Shown: positions 17,443-26,771, counted from the stretch's first letter. The stretch is DNA of 64,000 nt from Streptomyces sp. A1277 (GCF_004795015.1 NZ_SSBI01000031.1:29166-93165); one strand, 5' to 3'. Numbers and translations: made by a program. Notes: a model not told the origin generated them from the letters alone.

Positions 17443-18954
17443 GTGCTGAAGAGAGCGTTCGTGGCCCGGGACCCGGGACGGCTGCGGCTGCGCGCCGCCT
17501 GCCGCGCCGTGCTCGGCATCGGGCTCGCCGTGGTGGTGTGCGGGCTCGCCGGCCACTCGCTCGTCGCGGCCATCACCGGCGGCCTCGCCGCACTGCTCGC
17601 CCTGTTCACCGTGCTGGACCCCACCGTCCGGGGGCAGGCCGTCACCACCGCGCTTCTCCCCGCCGCCGGCTTCCCGGTGCTCGCCCTCGCCGCCGTGCTC
17701 CACGACCATCCGCTCGCCCGCGACGCCGCCTTCCTCGCGGTCATGGGCGCGGGCGTCTACGCACGGCGGTGGGGACCGCGCGGGCACTCCCTCGGGGTCT
17801 TCGCGTTCATGGCGTTCTTCACCACGCAGTTCCTGCACACGCTGCCCCGGCAGCTCCCCGAGCTCTACTCGGCCGTCGCCCTGTCCCTGCTCTCCGCGTC
17901 GGCCGTCCGCTTCGGCCTGTGGTGCTACGAGCGCCGGCTGACCGCGCCCGCCGTGCCCGCCCCGCCCGGCGGCACCGGTCTGGCCAGGGTCACCACCCGC
18001 CAGGCCCTCCAGGCCACGGCGGGCGGAGCCGTCGCGCTCATGGCCGGACAACTCATGTCCGACCAGCGCTGGTACTGGGCCGTCGGCGCCACCTGGTGGG
18101 TCTTCGTCAACACCGCCTCGCGCGGCGAGACGCTGGTACGCGGCTTCCGCCGGGTCCTGGGCACGCTCATCGGCATCCCGGTCGGACTCGCCGTCGTCGT
18201 CCCCCTGCACGGGGCACCCGTCCCCACCGCCCTGCTCGTCGCCGCCGCAGTGTTCGGCATCTTCTACACGGCCGCGGTCTCCTACACCTGGATGATGCTC
18301 TCCGTGACGGTCATGGCCGGGGCGCTCTACGGCTCCCTCGGCGTGCTCGACCCCGGGCTGCTGGCCCTGCGGCTCGGCGAGACGGCCGTCGGCGCGCTCG
18401 GCGCGATGCTCGCCGTGCTGTTCGTCCTGCCGGTCACCACCCACGCCACCACCGACGCCTGGATCCAGCGGGCCCTGCGCTGCGTGCACGCCTGCACGGA
18501 GGAGGCCGCGGCCCGGCTCTCCGGCTCGCCCACCGCCGACCCGGCGCCGCGCGTCGCGGAGCTGGAGGCGCTTCTCGGCCGCGTCCGGCTCTCGCTCGCC
18601 CCGCTGGTCCACCCCCTGAGCCCGCTGCGCGCCCGCCGGGCCCGGGCCGGACACGTGCTGGCCCTGCTGGACGAGTGCGCGCGCGAGGTACGGGGCCTGG
18701 CCTCGGTGGCCGCCGACCCGGAGGCATCCCACGACGCCCGGCTCGCCGCCGCCTGCTGGCGTGTCGAGAGCGCCGTGGAGGCGCTGACGGCCCCCGAGCG
18801 GCCCGCCCGTACAGCGGTCGCCGCCGCCCTCCCGGCGCACCCCGCCGTGACCGAGCCCGCGCTCGCCCACCTGCACAGCCTGGAGCGCGCACTCGCCGAA
18901 CTCGCCGCGCCCCTGCACAGCCCGCCGGGCGCACCCCCGGCCGCCACCGCCTGA
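17443..18954 (+). CDS. FUSC-family membrane protein (aromatic-acid exporter-like)
   Basis: 503 residues from GTG at 17443, with GGGGGAG five bases upstream. Two sets of hydrophobic helices (about 20-155 and 195-330) are separated by a short basic loop, and a cytoplasmic helical tail of about 170 residues follows. This is the FUSC/YccS/AaeB arrangement. The WYWAVGATWWVFVNT segment heads the second helical set. Relatives export aromatic acids and similar compounds; here the substrate is inferred only at family level. It appears to be monocistronic. Confidence 0.8.
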   Translation: MLKRAFVARDPGRLRLRAACRAVLGIGLAVVVCGLAGHSLVAAITGGLAALLALFTVLDPTVRGQAVTTALLPAAGFPVLALAAVLHDHPLARDAAFLAVMGAGVYARRWGPRGHSLGVFAFMAFFTTQFLHTLPRQLPELYSAVALSLLSASAVRFGLWCYERRLTAPAVPAPPGGTGLARVTTRQALQATAGGAVALMAGQLMSDQRWYWAVGATWWVFVNTASRGETLVRGFRRVLGTLIGIPVGLAVVVPLHGAPVPTALLVAAAVFGIFYTAAVSYTWMMLSVTVMAGALYGSLGVLDPGLLALRLGETAVGALGAMLAVLFVLPVTTHATTDAWIQRALRCVHACTEEAAARLSGSPTADPAPRVAELEALLGRVRLSLAPLVHPLSPLRARRARAGHVLALLDECAREVRGLASVAADPEASHDARLAAACWRVESAVEALTAPERPARTAVAAALPAHPAVTEPALAHLHSLERALAELAAPLHSPPGAPPAATA

Positions 18955-19056
18955 TCCAACCCTTGGTCCGGACCGCACCCGGGCACTGCTACCGTCGCGG
19001 CGGAAGATCACGACGGCCGCGGCCGCCGCGATCAGTCGGCGGAGAGGAGCAGTGCG

Positions 19057-20115
19057 GTGGACAGCAGCAATGGTGCGGGCCGGGCATTCATCGGGTCGTT
19101 CACCTCGGCGGGCGGGCGGGGCGTCACCGTCGCCGCCGTCGACCAGGAGACCGGAGCGCTCACGGTCCTCGGCGCGACGGACGCCGTACCGGACCCGTCC
19201 TACCTGGCGCTCGGCCGGGGCAGGGGCCCCGGCGGTACGGTCCTCTACGCCGTCAGCGAGAGGGAACCGGGCGCGGCCGCGGCCCTCGACATCACCGAGG
19301 ACATCCCGCGCCCGCTCGGCGAGACGCGGCCGGTGGACGGCGACGGCCCCACCCACCTCGCCCTCGCGGCGGGCCACCTGGTCACCGCGAACTACGGCTC
19401 GGGCAGTGTCAGCGTGCTGCCCGTCACCGACGACGGCTCGCTCGGCCCCGTCGCGGCCGTCCTCGCCCACGAGGGCGGCGGGCCGGTCGCGGACCGCCAG
19501 GAGGGCCCGCACGCCCACCAGGTGCTGCCCGACCCGTCCGGGGACTGGGTGCTCAGCGTCGACCTCGGCACCGACTCGGTACGCGTCTGCGCGCTCGACC
19601 CGGCCACCGGGGAGCTGCGCCCGCACGGGGAGACGGCACTGCGCCCCGGCACCGGCCCCCGCCACCTGGCCTTCCACCCCGCGGGTGGCCACGCCTACGT
19701 GCTGAACGAGCTGGAGCCCACCCTCACCGTGTGCCGCTGGGACGCCGTCGCCGGCGTCCTGGAACCGGTCGGCGAGACGCCCGTCCTCCCCGACGGCGTG
19801 ACCGGCGAGAGCTACCCGTCCGAGGTCGTCGTCGCCCACGACGGCCGGTTCCTGTGGGCGGCCAACCGCGGCCACGACAGCATCTCCGTACTCGCGCTCG
19901 ACGCGACCGGCGAGCAGGCGTCCCTCGTCACGACCGTGGGCTGCGGCGGGCACTGGCCGCGCGACCTCGCGCTCGACCCCACCGGGCGCCGGCTGTACGC
20001 GGCCAACGAGCGCAGCGGGAACGTCGCCTGGTTCACCGTGGACCCGCAGACCGGCATCCCTTCCCACGAAGGCTCCCTGGACGCCCCGGCGGCCTCCTGC
20101 GTGGTCTTCGCCTGA
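19057..20115 (+). CDS. Lactonase-family seven-bladed beta-propeller (6-phosphogluconolactonase-like)
   Basis: 352 residues from GTG at 19057, with GAGAGGAG upstream. It shows the PF10282-type propeller repeats: FIGSFTSAGGRGV, THLALAAGHLVTANYGSGSV, HAHQVLPDPSG, GPRHLAFHPAGGHAYVLNE and YPSEVVVAHDGRFLWAANRG. YbhE/Pgl-type members hydrolyse 6-phosphogluconolactone, while others act on different lactones. No pentose-phosphate gene is adjacent. The protein lacks a signal peptide and is probably cytoplasmic. Confidence 0.85.
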   Translation: MDSSNGAGRAFIGSFTSAGGRGVTVAAVDQETGALTVLGATDAVPDPSYLALGRGRGPGGTVLYAVSEREPGAAAALDITEDIPRPLGETRPVDGDGPTHLALAAGHLVTANYGSGSVSVLPVTDDGSLGPVAAVLAHEGGGPVADRQEGPHAHQVLPDPSGDWVLSVDLGTDSVRVCALDPATGELRPHGETALRPGTGPRHLAFHPAGGHAYVLNELEPTLTVCRWDAVAGVLEPVGETPVLPDGVTGESYPSEVVVAHDGRFLWAANRGHDSISVLALDATGEQASLVTTVGCGGHWPRDLALDPTGRRLYAANERSGNVAWFTVDPQTGIPSHEGSLDAPAASCVVFA

Positions 20116-20137
20116 CCGGCGGGGCGCGCCCATGCGC

Positions 20138-20177
20138 GAGGCCCCGGTGCCGGACTGCCGTCCGGTACCGGGGCCTC
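20138..20177. terminator. Bidirectional terminator
   Basis: 18-bp stem with one mismatch (left arm GAGGCCCCGGTGCCGGAC) and a 4-base loop, between the convergent lactonase and CbiX-like genes. Confidence 0.7.
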
Positions 20178-20191
20178 GTACGCTCGGAGGT

Positions 20192-21115
20192 TCAGCGGGC
20201 CTGCGCCCCCTGGGCCACCGGGGGAGCGATCCCCAGGGTTGAGGTGTACAGCGACAGCACCAGCTTGCCGATCGCCGGGTACGCGCCCAGCGGCTCGGCG
20301 CTCGCGCAGCCGGCCTCCTTCGCCGCCGCGTCCAGCAGGCCCTCCGCCAGCTCCGGGCCCACCAGGTACGGCGCCACGGCCAGTTGCAGCGAGCCGGAGC
20401 CCTTCAACTGCTCCGCGATCGAGGCGACCGAACCCTCCACGTCGAGCGCGGCGGCCATCACCGGCACCGCGAGCCGCGCCGCCAGCAGCATGCCCGTGAT
20501 CCCCGCGGCCCGCACGGCCTCCTCGCCGCCCACCGTGGCGAGCACGATCCCGTCGGCGGCCGTCGCCACCGTGAAGAGCCTCGCCCGGTCCGCACGGGCG
20601 AGCCCCGCCTCGGACAGGCGCACGTGCAGCGCCTCGGCCAGCAGGGGGTGCGGACCGAGCACGTCGGTCAGCTCCGCCGGGGCCTCGCTGTCGGTGATCG
20701 CCTGACGTATCCGCTGCACCAGGGTGCTGTCCGGACCCGCGAGCAGCGGGACCACCACGGCGGCCGGGCCCTCGGGCTCGGCGACCTCGCGGCCCACGGC
20801 CAGCGCCTGCTCGTAGCGCGCGGTGCGCTCGGCGGCGGAGTGCGCGATCACGGAGGCGAGTGCCGGGTACTCGGCGTCGTCGCCGTCGATGTAGCCGATC
20901 AGGGCGTTGAGGCCGGGCAGCTCGGAACGGGCGATGCTGATGACCTCTTCGGCCAGTCTGCGGCTGTCCGAAGAAGGCACACCGGGAACGGCGAGAACGA
21001 GCGCGGCAGCGCCCTCGGGTGCGACCACGGGCTCCGGGCGGCGGTGCCGTCCGGACTGGCGAGGTCGCGGCATTCGTACAGGCAGGCCGGAAGCGGGCCC
21101 AGTGGGGGTGCTCAT
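20192..21115 (-). CDS. CbiX/sirohydrochlorin chelatase-like protein without the usual metal-site histidines
   Basis: 307 residues. Two CbiX-like halves can be traced (LVLAVPGVPSSDSRRLAEEV and the AAVVVPLLAGPDS strand; then ATVGGEEAVRAAGITGML). Active chelatases have an HGS motif after the first strand and a histidine in LLAG-x-H. Here these read VPG and LLAGPDS, so the catalytic histidines look absent. It may be a non-catalytic homologue or bind another ligand. The ATG at 21115 follows a Pro/Ala-rich region. No tetrapyrrole genes are near. Confidence 0.65.
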   Translation of the reverse strand: MSTPTGPASGLPVRMPRPRQSGRHRRPEPVVAPEGAAALVLAVPGVPSSDSRRLAEEVISIARSELPGLNALIGYIDGDDAEYPALASVIAHSAAERTARYEQALAVGREVAEPEGPAAVVVPLLAGPDSTLVQRIRQAITDSEAPAELTDVLGPHPLLAEALHVRLSEAGLARADRARLFTVATAADGIVLATVGGEEAVRAAGITGMLLAARLAVPVMAAALDVEGSVASIAEQLKGSGSLQLAVAPYLVGPELAEGLLDAAAKEAGCASAEPLGAYPAIGKLVLSLYTSTLGIAPPVAQGAQAR

Positions 21116-21211
21116 GGCGCCGCATGCTACTGGTTTTGGATACGCCCCTGCTCGGGGAGGGTCCGGTCGAGCGGCCTCTGTCCGCATTTATCCGATCGGC
21201 GGCTTACCGGG

Positions 21212-22276
21212 CTACTGCCCTGATCTGTCGTCAGCGTCCGCGTCGCCGTTTCCCGAGGTCACCGGCGCGGGCCCCGGCAGGCAGAGCAGTGTCGGATGAT
21301 GCGGCAGCCTCAGACCGCCGGTGGCCAGGGCCCGGGCGATGCGCAGCGCGCCGATCAGGGGATCACCCGAACCGGGGACCGCCCGTGCCCCCGGCAGCAG
21401 CCGCGCCAATTCCTCGCGCAGGGGTACGAGCAACGGCTCGCCCATCCGGAACAGCCCGCCCGTCAGCGCGACTTCGTACCCCTCCTCGTCCGCTCCGGCC
21501 TTGGGGCACACCGCAGCGGCCGCCTCCGCGATGTGCGCCCCGGCGGCCCGCAGGATGCCCTCGGCGACCGGGTCCTCGGCCGCGCACGCGGCCACCTCCG
21601 GGGCGAACGAGGCCAGCACGGCGGGTCGGTCGACGCGCGGGTAGAGCAGTCCGGGCAGTTCCTGCGGCGGGCCGAACACCGCCTCCAGCCGGGCCAGCAG
21701 CGCCGCCGAGCCGCCGCGCCGCCCGTCGTGGGCGCGCATCGCCGCGTCCAGACCGGCCCGCCCGATCCAGGCACCGCCTCCGCTGTCGCCCAGCAGATGC
21801 CCCCAGCCGTCGGCCCGCCGCCACCGCGTCAGATCCGTGCCGAGCGCGATCAGACCGGTCCCTGCGGCCACCACCGCGCCGGGCCGCTGCCCGACCGCTC
21901 CGGCGTACGCCGTCACCGCGTCGGCCGCGAGCGCGATCCGGTGCACCCCCAGCGCGTCCGCCAGGGCGGCCGGCAGTTCGGCGCGCAACTGGTCGCCGAG
22001 CGTGGCCATGCCCGCCGCCCCGACCGCCGCCGCGGTGATCCGGCCGCCGTCGCCGTGCCGGTCGAGCAGCGCACGGGCGGCGGGCAGCGCCTGCTCCAGC
22101 AGATGGGCGGCGTCGATGCCGTGGGCGCCGGTGCGCACCGGCCCGCCGCACACGACCGTGTCCAGTGGGGCGTCCGCACCCGGGGTGCCGAGCGCCACCC
22201 TGAGCCCGGAGCCGCCCGAGTCCACCCCGAGGACGTACGCACCGGGTTCGCCGGCCGCGTGCCCGTGTGACGTCAT
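21212..22276 (-). CDS. BadF/BadG-family ATPase, probable N-acetylglucosamine kinase-like sugar kinase
   Basis: 354 residues with the ASKHA (actin/hexokinase) fold: phosphate 1 loop GVDSGGSGLRVALG near the N-terminus, phosphate 2 VVAAGTGLIALG, the WGHLLGDSGGGAWIG segment characteristic of GlcNAc-kinase-like BadF proteins, and a C-terminal adenosine motif VALTGGLF. It probably phosphorylates an amino sugar in the cytoplasm. No dre box or PTS gene adjoins it, so the link to chitin metabolism is only suggestive. Confidence 0.82.
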   Translation of the reverse strand: MTSHGHAAGEPGAYVLGVDSGGSGLRVALGTPGADAPLDTVVCGGPVRTGAHGIDAAHLLEQALPAARALLDRHGDGGRITAAAVGAAGMATLGDQLRAELPAALADALGVHRIALAADAVTAYAGAVGQRPGAVVAAGTGLIALGTDLTRWRRADGWGHLLGDSGGGAWIGRAGLDAAMRAHDGRRGGSAALLARLEAVFGPPQELPGLLYPRVDRPAVLASFAPEVAACAAEDPVAEGILRAAGAHIAEAAAAVCPKAGADEEGYEVALTGGLFRMGEPLLVPLREELARLLPGARAVPGSGDPLIGALRIARALATGGLRLPHHPTLLCLPGPAPVTSGNGDADADDRSGQ

Positions 22277-22360
22277 GGACCGGCTCCCGGGGGGACGAAG
22301 GGGAAGGACGGCAGCACCCTATCGCCGGGGCCCCGCGTTGCGCCGGTAGGGTGATCTTCC

Positions 22361-23038
22361 GTGACTGCACGACCGTTGAACGAAGTTGTCGAGCCCGGCT
22401 GGGCCGAGGCCCTGGCCCCTGTGGCGGGGCGCATCGCCGCGATGGGCGATTTCCTGCGCGCGGAGGTCGCTGCGGGCCGCACCTACCTCCCGTCCGGGGC
22501 GAACGTGCTGCGCGCGTTCCAGCAGCCCTTCGACGAGGTACGGGTGCTGATCGTCGGTCAGGACCCCTACCCCACACCGGGCATGGCCATCGGGCTGAGC
22601 TTCGCGGTGGCCCCCGAGGTGCGCAGGCTCCCCGGCAGCCTGGAGAACATCTACCGCGAGCTCAACACCGACCTGGGCCTGCCCCGCCCGTCCAACGGCG
22701 ACCTGACGCCGTGGACGCGCCAGGGCGTGCTGCTGCTGAACAGGGCGCTGACCACCGCGCCCCGCTCGCCCGGCGCCCACCGCGGCAAGGGCTGGGAGGA
22801 AGTGACCGAGCAGGCCATCCGCGCCCTGGTCGCCCGGGGCAAGCCGCTGGTGTCGGTGCTGTGGGGCCGCGACGCCCGCAATCTGCGGCCGCTGCTCGGC
22901 GACCTGCCGGCCATCGAGTCCGCCCACCCGTCCCCGATGTCCGCCGACCGCGGGTTCTTCGGGTCCAGGCCGTTCAGCCGGGTCAACGAACTCCTGGTGG
23001 GCCAGGGCGCCCAGCCGGTGGACTGGCGCCTGCCCTGA
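22361..23038 (+). CDS. ung: Uracil-DNA glycosylase, family 1
   Basis: 225 residues from GTG at 22361. All family 1 motifs are present: the water-activating GQDPYP (66-71, Asp68), the uracil-stacking region GLSFAV, LLLNRALT, and the DNA-intercalation loop HPSPMSADRGFFGSRPFS near the C-terminus. It removes uracil from DNA in base-excision repair. It is transcribed alone, divergently from the sugar kinase. Confidence 0.97.
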   Translation: MTARPLNEVVEPGWAEALAPVAGRIAAMGDFLRAEVAAGRTYLPSGANVLRAFQQPFDEVRVLIVGQDPYPTPGMAIGLSFAVAPEVRRLPGSLENIYRELNTDLGLPRPSNGDLTPWTRQGVLLLNRALTTAPRSPGAHRGKGWEEVTEQAIRALVARGKPLVSVLWGRDARNLRPLLGDLPAIESAHPSPMSADRGFFGSRPFSRVNELLVGQGAQPVDWRLP

Positions 23039-23057
23039 GGCGGTTGCGGGGCGGCGG

Positions 23058-24146
23058 TCACACGTCGACGGCAGCCGCCCGTACGCATAGTACGTCCGGC
23101 AGGTGGGAGGCGAGCTGCCGCCAGCTGTCCCCGTCGTCGGCGCTCGCGTACAGCTCGCCGTTGCGGTTGCCGAAGTAGACCCCGGCCGGGTCCGCGTCGT
23201 CCGTGCAGAGCGCGTCGCGCAGCACCGTGCCGTAGTGCGCGCTCTCGGGCAGGCCCGCCGTCAGAGGTTCCCAGTGGGCGCCCGCGTCCGTCGTCCGGAA
23301 GACCCGGCAGCGGTGCTCGGCGGGCACCCGGTCGGCGTCGGCGTTGATGGGGAAGACGTACGCCGTGTCCGCGCGGTGCGGGTGGGCCGCCACGGCGAAG
23401 CCGAAGTCGGAGGGCAGGCCCGCGCCGATGTCCGTCCAGTGGCCGCCGGAGTCGTCGCTGCGGAAGACGCCCCAGTGGTTCTGGAGGTAGAGGCGGTCGG
23501 GGTCGGCCGCGTCCCGGCTCACCTTGTGCACGCACTGGCCGAACTCCGGGTCCGGGCCGGGCAGGAAGGCCGCCGAGACCCCCTTGTTGGCCGGGGCCCA
23601 GCTGTCACCGCCGTCGGTGGTCCTGAACACCCCGGCGGTGGAGACCGCGACGGTCACCGCCCGGGCGTCGCGCTCGTCGGTCAGGATCGTGTGCAGCCCT
23701 TCGCCCCCGCCGCCCGGAACCCAGCGCGAGCGGGTCGGGTGCTCCCACAGCGGGCGCACCAGCTCGAACGACTCGCCCCCGTCCCCGGACCGGAACAGGG
23801 CGGCCGGCTCCGTCCCCGCGTACACCACCTCCGGCGCCTCGGGCCCCGCCGGCTGCAACTGCCACACCCGCTCCAGCGAGGTGCCGGTGAACTCGGGGAA
23901 CTTGACGGCCGGCTCCTTCGGCTCGACCCAGCTCGCGCCCAGATCGTCGGAGTGGAAGACGGACGGGCCCCAGTGGGCGCTGTCCCCGCCGACGAGCAGC
24001 CGGGGTGCCTCGCCCCGGGTGTCGATGGCGACCGAGTAGATCGCCTGCGCGTTGAAGTGAGGCCCGTCGAACTCCCAGGTGCCGCCGCGCCGGCGACCGA
24101 TGAAGAGTCCCTTGCGGGTGCCCACGGTGAGCAGTACCCCAGTCAT
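23058..24146 (-). CDS. BNR/Asp-box beta-propeller protein
   Basis: 362 residues with repeated Asp-box motifs (SDDLGASW, SGDGGESF, TTDGGDSW, SDDSGGHW, TTDAGAHW, SADDGDSW), each on a propeller blade as in sialidases and photosystem-assembly-like proteins. There is no signal peptide and no sialidase arginine triad visible, so enzymatic activity should not be assumed. It is often annotated as 'exo-alpha-sialidase' or 'glycosyl hydrolase' on repeats alone. Function unknown. Confidence 0.8.
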   Translation of the reverse strand: MTGVLLTVGTRKGLFIGRRRGGTWEFDGPHFNAQAIYSVAIDTRGEAPRLLVGGDSAHWGPSVFHSDDLGASWVEPKEPAVKFPEFTGTSLERVWQLQPAGPEAPEVVYAGTEPAALFRSGDGGESFELVRPLWEHPTRSRWVPGGGGEGLHTILTDERDARAVTVAVSTAGVFRTTDGGDSWAPANKGVSAAFLPGPDPEFGQCVHKVSRDAADPDRLYLQNHWGVFRSDDSGGHWTDIGAGLPSDFGFAVAAHPHRADTAYVFPINADADRVPAEHRCRVFRTTDAGAHWEPLTAGLPESAHYGTVLRDALCTDDADPAGVYFGNRNGELYASADDGDSWRQLASHLPDVLCVRAAAVDV

Positions 24147-24248
24147 GACCGAACCTCCCGAAACGCCGTTGTGCCGGATATCCGCCAGTCTGCACCGGGG
24201 TACTGACAGCGGCGTGGACGACGGCCCGGGGTGTCCCCGCCCTGGGCG

Positions 24249-25307
24249 TCAGCGGCAGGGCGGGGCCGTGCTGCTGCGGACCACCAGGTTGGTGGCCAGG
24301 TCGACGCGTGTGGTCGCGGGCTGCCGGCCGCGGCCCAGGTCGAGCACCAGGCGGGCCGCGGTCTCGGCCATCTCGATCAGCGGCTGGCGCACCGTGGTCA
24401 GCGGCGGCCCGATCCACCGGGTGAGCGGCAGGTCGTCGAAACCGACCACGCTCAGGTCCTCCGGGATGCGCAGACCCAGCTCGCGCGCCGCCTCGTACAC
24501 GCCGAGCGCCTGGAGGTCGTTGCCGGCGAAGATCGCGGTCGGCCGGTCCGCGGAGCGCAGCAGCTCCATGCCCGCCGCGTAGCCCGCCTCGTGCTGGAAC
24601 TCGCCCTCGCGGATCAGCGCCGGGTCGATCGGCAGGCCCGCCGTCTCCAGGGCGGCGCGGTAGCCGTCCACCCGGGCCCGGCTGCACATCATCCGGGACG
24701 GGCCGCTGACGACGCCGATCCTGCGGTGCCCGAGCCCGGTCAGGTGGCGGGTGGCGGCGAGACCGCCCTGCCAGTTCGTCGTACCGACCGAAGGGATGTC
24801 GTCGCCGGGATCGCCGGCCGGGTCGACCACCGCGTACGGGATGCTGCGGCTGGTGAGCTGGGCGCGCTGGGCGGCGGTGAGGTCCGACAGGACCAGGATC
24901 GCCCCGACCGGCCGGCGGGCCAGCACCCCGTCCACCCAGGTCTGCCCGGGGCTGAGGCGGCCCGCGCTCTCCGAGAGGACCAGGCTCAGGCCCTCCTCGC
25001 GCGCGACGTTCTCGACGCCGCGCACGACCTCCATCGCCCAGGAGCTGTCCAGCTCGTGGAAGACCAGGTCGATCAGTCGCGACTGCGTGGTGGCGCCGCG
25101 TCTGCGGCGGTAGCCGTGCAGCAGCAACAACTCCTCCACCTTGGTGCGGGTACTGGGCGCGACATCGGCACGCCCGTTCAGCACCTTCGAAACTGTCGGA
25201 GCCGAGACTCCGGCCGCTCGGGCGATTTCCGCCAGCGTGGCAACGCCGTCCGACGACGCTCCGGCAGGCGCATTCTCCTGATGTGACTGGACGTTTGCGG
25301 GGCTCAT
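24249..25307 (-). CDS. LacI-family repressor of the adjacent xylo-oligosaccharide operon (BxlR-like)
   Basis: 352 residues from ATG 25307. The HTH is at about 23-45 (TLAEIARAAGVSAPTVSKVLNG), with a hinge helix, then a periplasmic-binding-protein-like effector domain ending in the DLPLTRWIGPPLTTVRQP segment typical of the family. It is divergent from the SBP-permease-permease-GH3 genes, and CGAAA-N-(T/A)TTCG sites of the type found at Streptomyces xylanase genes lie in the shared upstream region and at a former GH115 gene. I infer that it represses both until xylo-oligosaccharide binds. Confidence 0.85.
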   Translation of the reverse strand: MSPANVQSHQENAPAGASSDGVATLAEIARAAGVSAPTVSKVLNGRADVAPSTRTKVEELLLLHGYRRRRGATTQSRLIDLVFHELDSSWAMEVVRGVENVAREEGLSLVLSESAGRLSPGQTWVDGVLARRPVGAILVLSDLTAAQRAQLTSRSIPYAVVDPAGDPGDDIPSVGTTNWQGGLAATRHLTGLGHRRIGVVSGPSRMMCSRARVDGYRAALETAGLPIDPALIREGEFQHEAGYAAGMELLRSADRPTAIFAGNDLQALGVYEAARELGLRIPEDLSVVGFDDLPLTRWIGPPLTTVRQPLIEMAETAARLVLDLGRGRQPATTRVDLATNLVVRSSTAPPCR

Positions 25308-25380
25308 GCAGCGAATCGTAACCGCCGGACGCCTGAAGAGAGGGGCGGGCCCCTCGGGAAAATTCGCTCCACCCGACCTC

Positions 25381-25444
25381 TTGACTGGCCCGAAACCCGA
25401 CCGTACGGTTCCGGCAACATTCGCAAGCAACTCCGAAACATTCG
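25381..25444 (+). promoter_or_regulatory. Promoter and xylan-type operator of the sugar ABC-GH3 operon
   Basis: TTGACT (25381-25386), a 17-base spacer and TACGGT (25404-25409) form one of the best promoters in the window. Downstream of the expected start is CGAAACATTCG (25434-25444), an inverted repeat of the type seen at Streptomyces xylanase and bxl genes. It ends 14 bases before the ATG, so repressor binding would block both elongation and ribosome access. CCCGAAACCCG inside the spacer may be a half-site. Confidence 0.65.
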
Positions 25445-25458
25445 ACAGGGGTGCGGTC

Positions 25459-26769
25459 ATGCGGTCGGGAATTTTCACTCAGGGCAGGCGCGCGGCGAGA
25501 TGGACCGCGGCCGGTGCGGCCATGGTCATGGCAGGGGTCCTGGCGGGCTGCGGATCGGACGGCGACAGCGGCGGTGACGGCGGCACCCTCACCGCGTACG
25601 TCTACGGCGACGACGCCGTCAAGATCCAGGAAGCGGCCGTCAAGGAGTTCAACAAGACCTCGAAGGTCAAGGTCAAGCTGGTCCCGGTGCCGGGCACCGA
25701 GTACGTCAACAAGCTCCGCAGCGCCATGGGCTCGCCCAGCGCCCCGGACATCTTCTACAACTGGGGCGGCGGCTCCATCAAGCCGTACCTCGACGCGGGC
25801 CAGCTGGTCGACCTCACCTCGGCCGTCAAGAACGACGCCACCCTCAAGAACGGCTTCCTCCCGTCCATCGTCGAGGCGGGCAGCCTCGACGGAAAGATCT
25901 ACGGGGTGCCGATGCGCGGCATGCAGCCCGTGATGCTCTTCTACAACAAGACCCTCTTCGCCGAGAACAACGTCGAGGTCCCCAAGACGTGGGAGGACCT
26001 GCAGAAAGCCATCACGACCTTCAAGAGCAAGGGCATCACCCCCTTCGCCCTCGGCGGCTCCGACAAGTGGCCCGAGCTGATGTGGATGGAGTACCTGCTC
26101 GACCGGATCGGCGGTCCCGACGTCTTCCGGAAGATCCAGAACGGTGACAGCTCGGCCTGGGGCGACCCGGCCGTCCTCAAGGCGGCCCAGACCGTCAAGC
26201 AGCTCGTGGACGACGGAGCCTTCGGCAAGAACTTCAACTCCGTCGACTACGGCAACGGCGGCGCCCCCACCCTGCTCAACAAGGGCAAGGCGGCCATGCA
26301 CCTGATGGGTTCGTGGGAGTACTCGACCCAGCTCGGCAAGGCGCCGAAGTTCGCCAAGGAAAGCCTCGGCTGGGCCAACTTCCCGACCGTGGCCGGCGGC
26401 GTCGGCGACCCGGCCGACGTGGTGGGCAACCCCACCAACTACTGGTCGATCAACTCCCGCACCAAGCACAAGGACGCGGCCATAGCCTTCCTGAAGACCA
26501 TGGCCTCCAAGTCCTACGCCCAGGCCCTGGTCGACAACGGCGACGTGCCCACCACGTCCAACGCCGCCTCCATGCTGAGCGGCTCGCCCAACCCGCAGTT
26601 CGCCACCGACCAGTACGAGATGGTCCAGAAGGCCCCGAGCTTCACCCTCTCGTGGGACCAGGCGCTGGAGTCCCAGTACGCCACCCCGCTGCTCACCGAG
26701 ATCAGCAAGCTGTTCGCCGGCAAGTCCACGCCCGAGCAGTTCGTCGCCGCGATGAAGGCCGTCAAGTAA
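25459..26769 (+). CDS. Sugar ABC transporter substrate-binding lipoprotein (probable xylo-oligosaccharide binding)
   Basis: 436 residues. A basic n-region and a lipobox LAGC place the lipidated cysteine at residue 31. The mature protein is an extracellular-solute-binding family 1 fold (TLTAYVYGDDAVKIQEAAVKEF at the start; aromatic sugar-stacking residues in YNWGGGS and NPTNYWSIN). It captures oligosaccharide outside the membrane for the two permeases that follow. The GH3 enzyme at the end of the operon and the operator suggest xylobiose-class ligands (BxlE-type). No ATPase is encoded here; such systems share MsiK. Confidence 0.88.
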   Translation: MRSGIFTQGRRAARWTAAGAAMVMAGVLAGCGSDGDSGGDGGTLTAYVYGDDAVKIQEAAVKEFNKTSKVKVKLVPVPGTEYVNKLRSAMGSPSAPDIFYNWGGGSIKPYLDAGQLVDLTSAVKNDATLKNGFLPSIVEAGSLDGKIYGVPMRGMQPVMLFYNKTLFAENNVEVPKTWEDLQKAITTFKSKGITPFALGGSDKWPELMWMEYLLDRIGGPDVFRKIQNGDSSAWGDPAVLKAAQTVKQLVDDGAFGKNFNSVDYGNGGAPTLLNKGKAAMHLMGSWEYSTQLGKAPKFAKESLGWANFPTVAGGVGDPADVVGNPTNYWSINSRTKHKDAAIAFLKTMASKSYAQALVDNGDVPTTSNAASMLSGSPNPQFATDQYEMVQKAPSFTLSWDQALESQYATPLLTEISKLFAGKSTPEQFVAAMKAVK

Positions 26770-26771
26770 CG

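Noticed and set aside
23058..24146. Sialidase function for the BNR propeller protein
   Set aside because: Asp boxes alone are structural; no arginine triad or signal peptide was seen.
25183..25197. CGAAACTGTCG inside the LacI gene as a further operator
   Set aside because: It lies in the codons for the conserved HTH residues T-V-S-K-V, so the match is explained by coding constraint.
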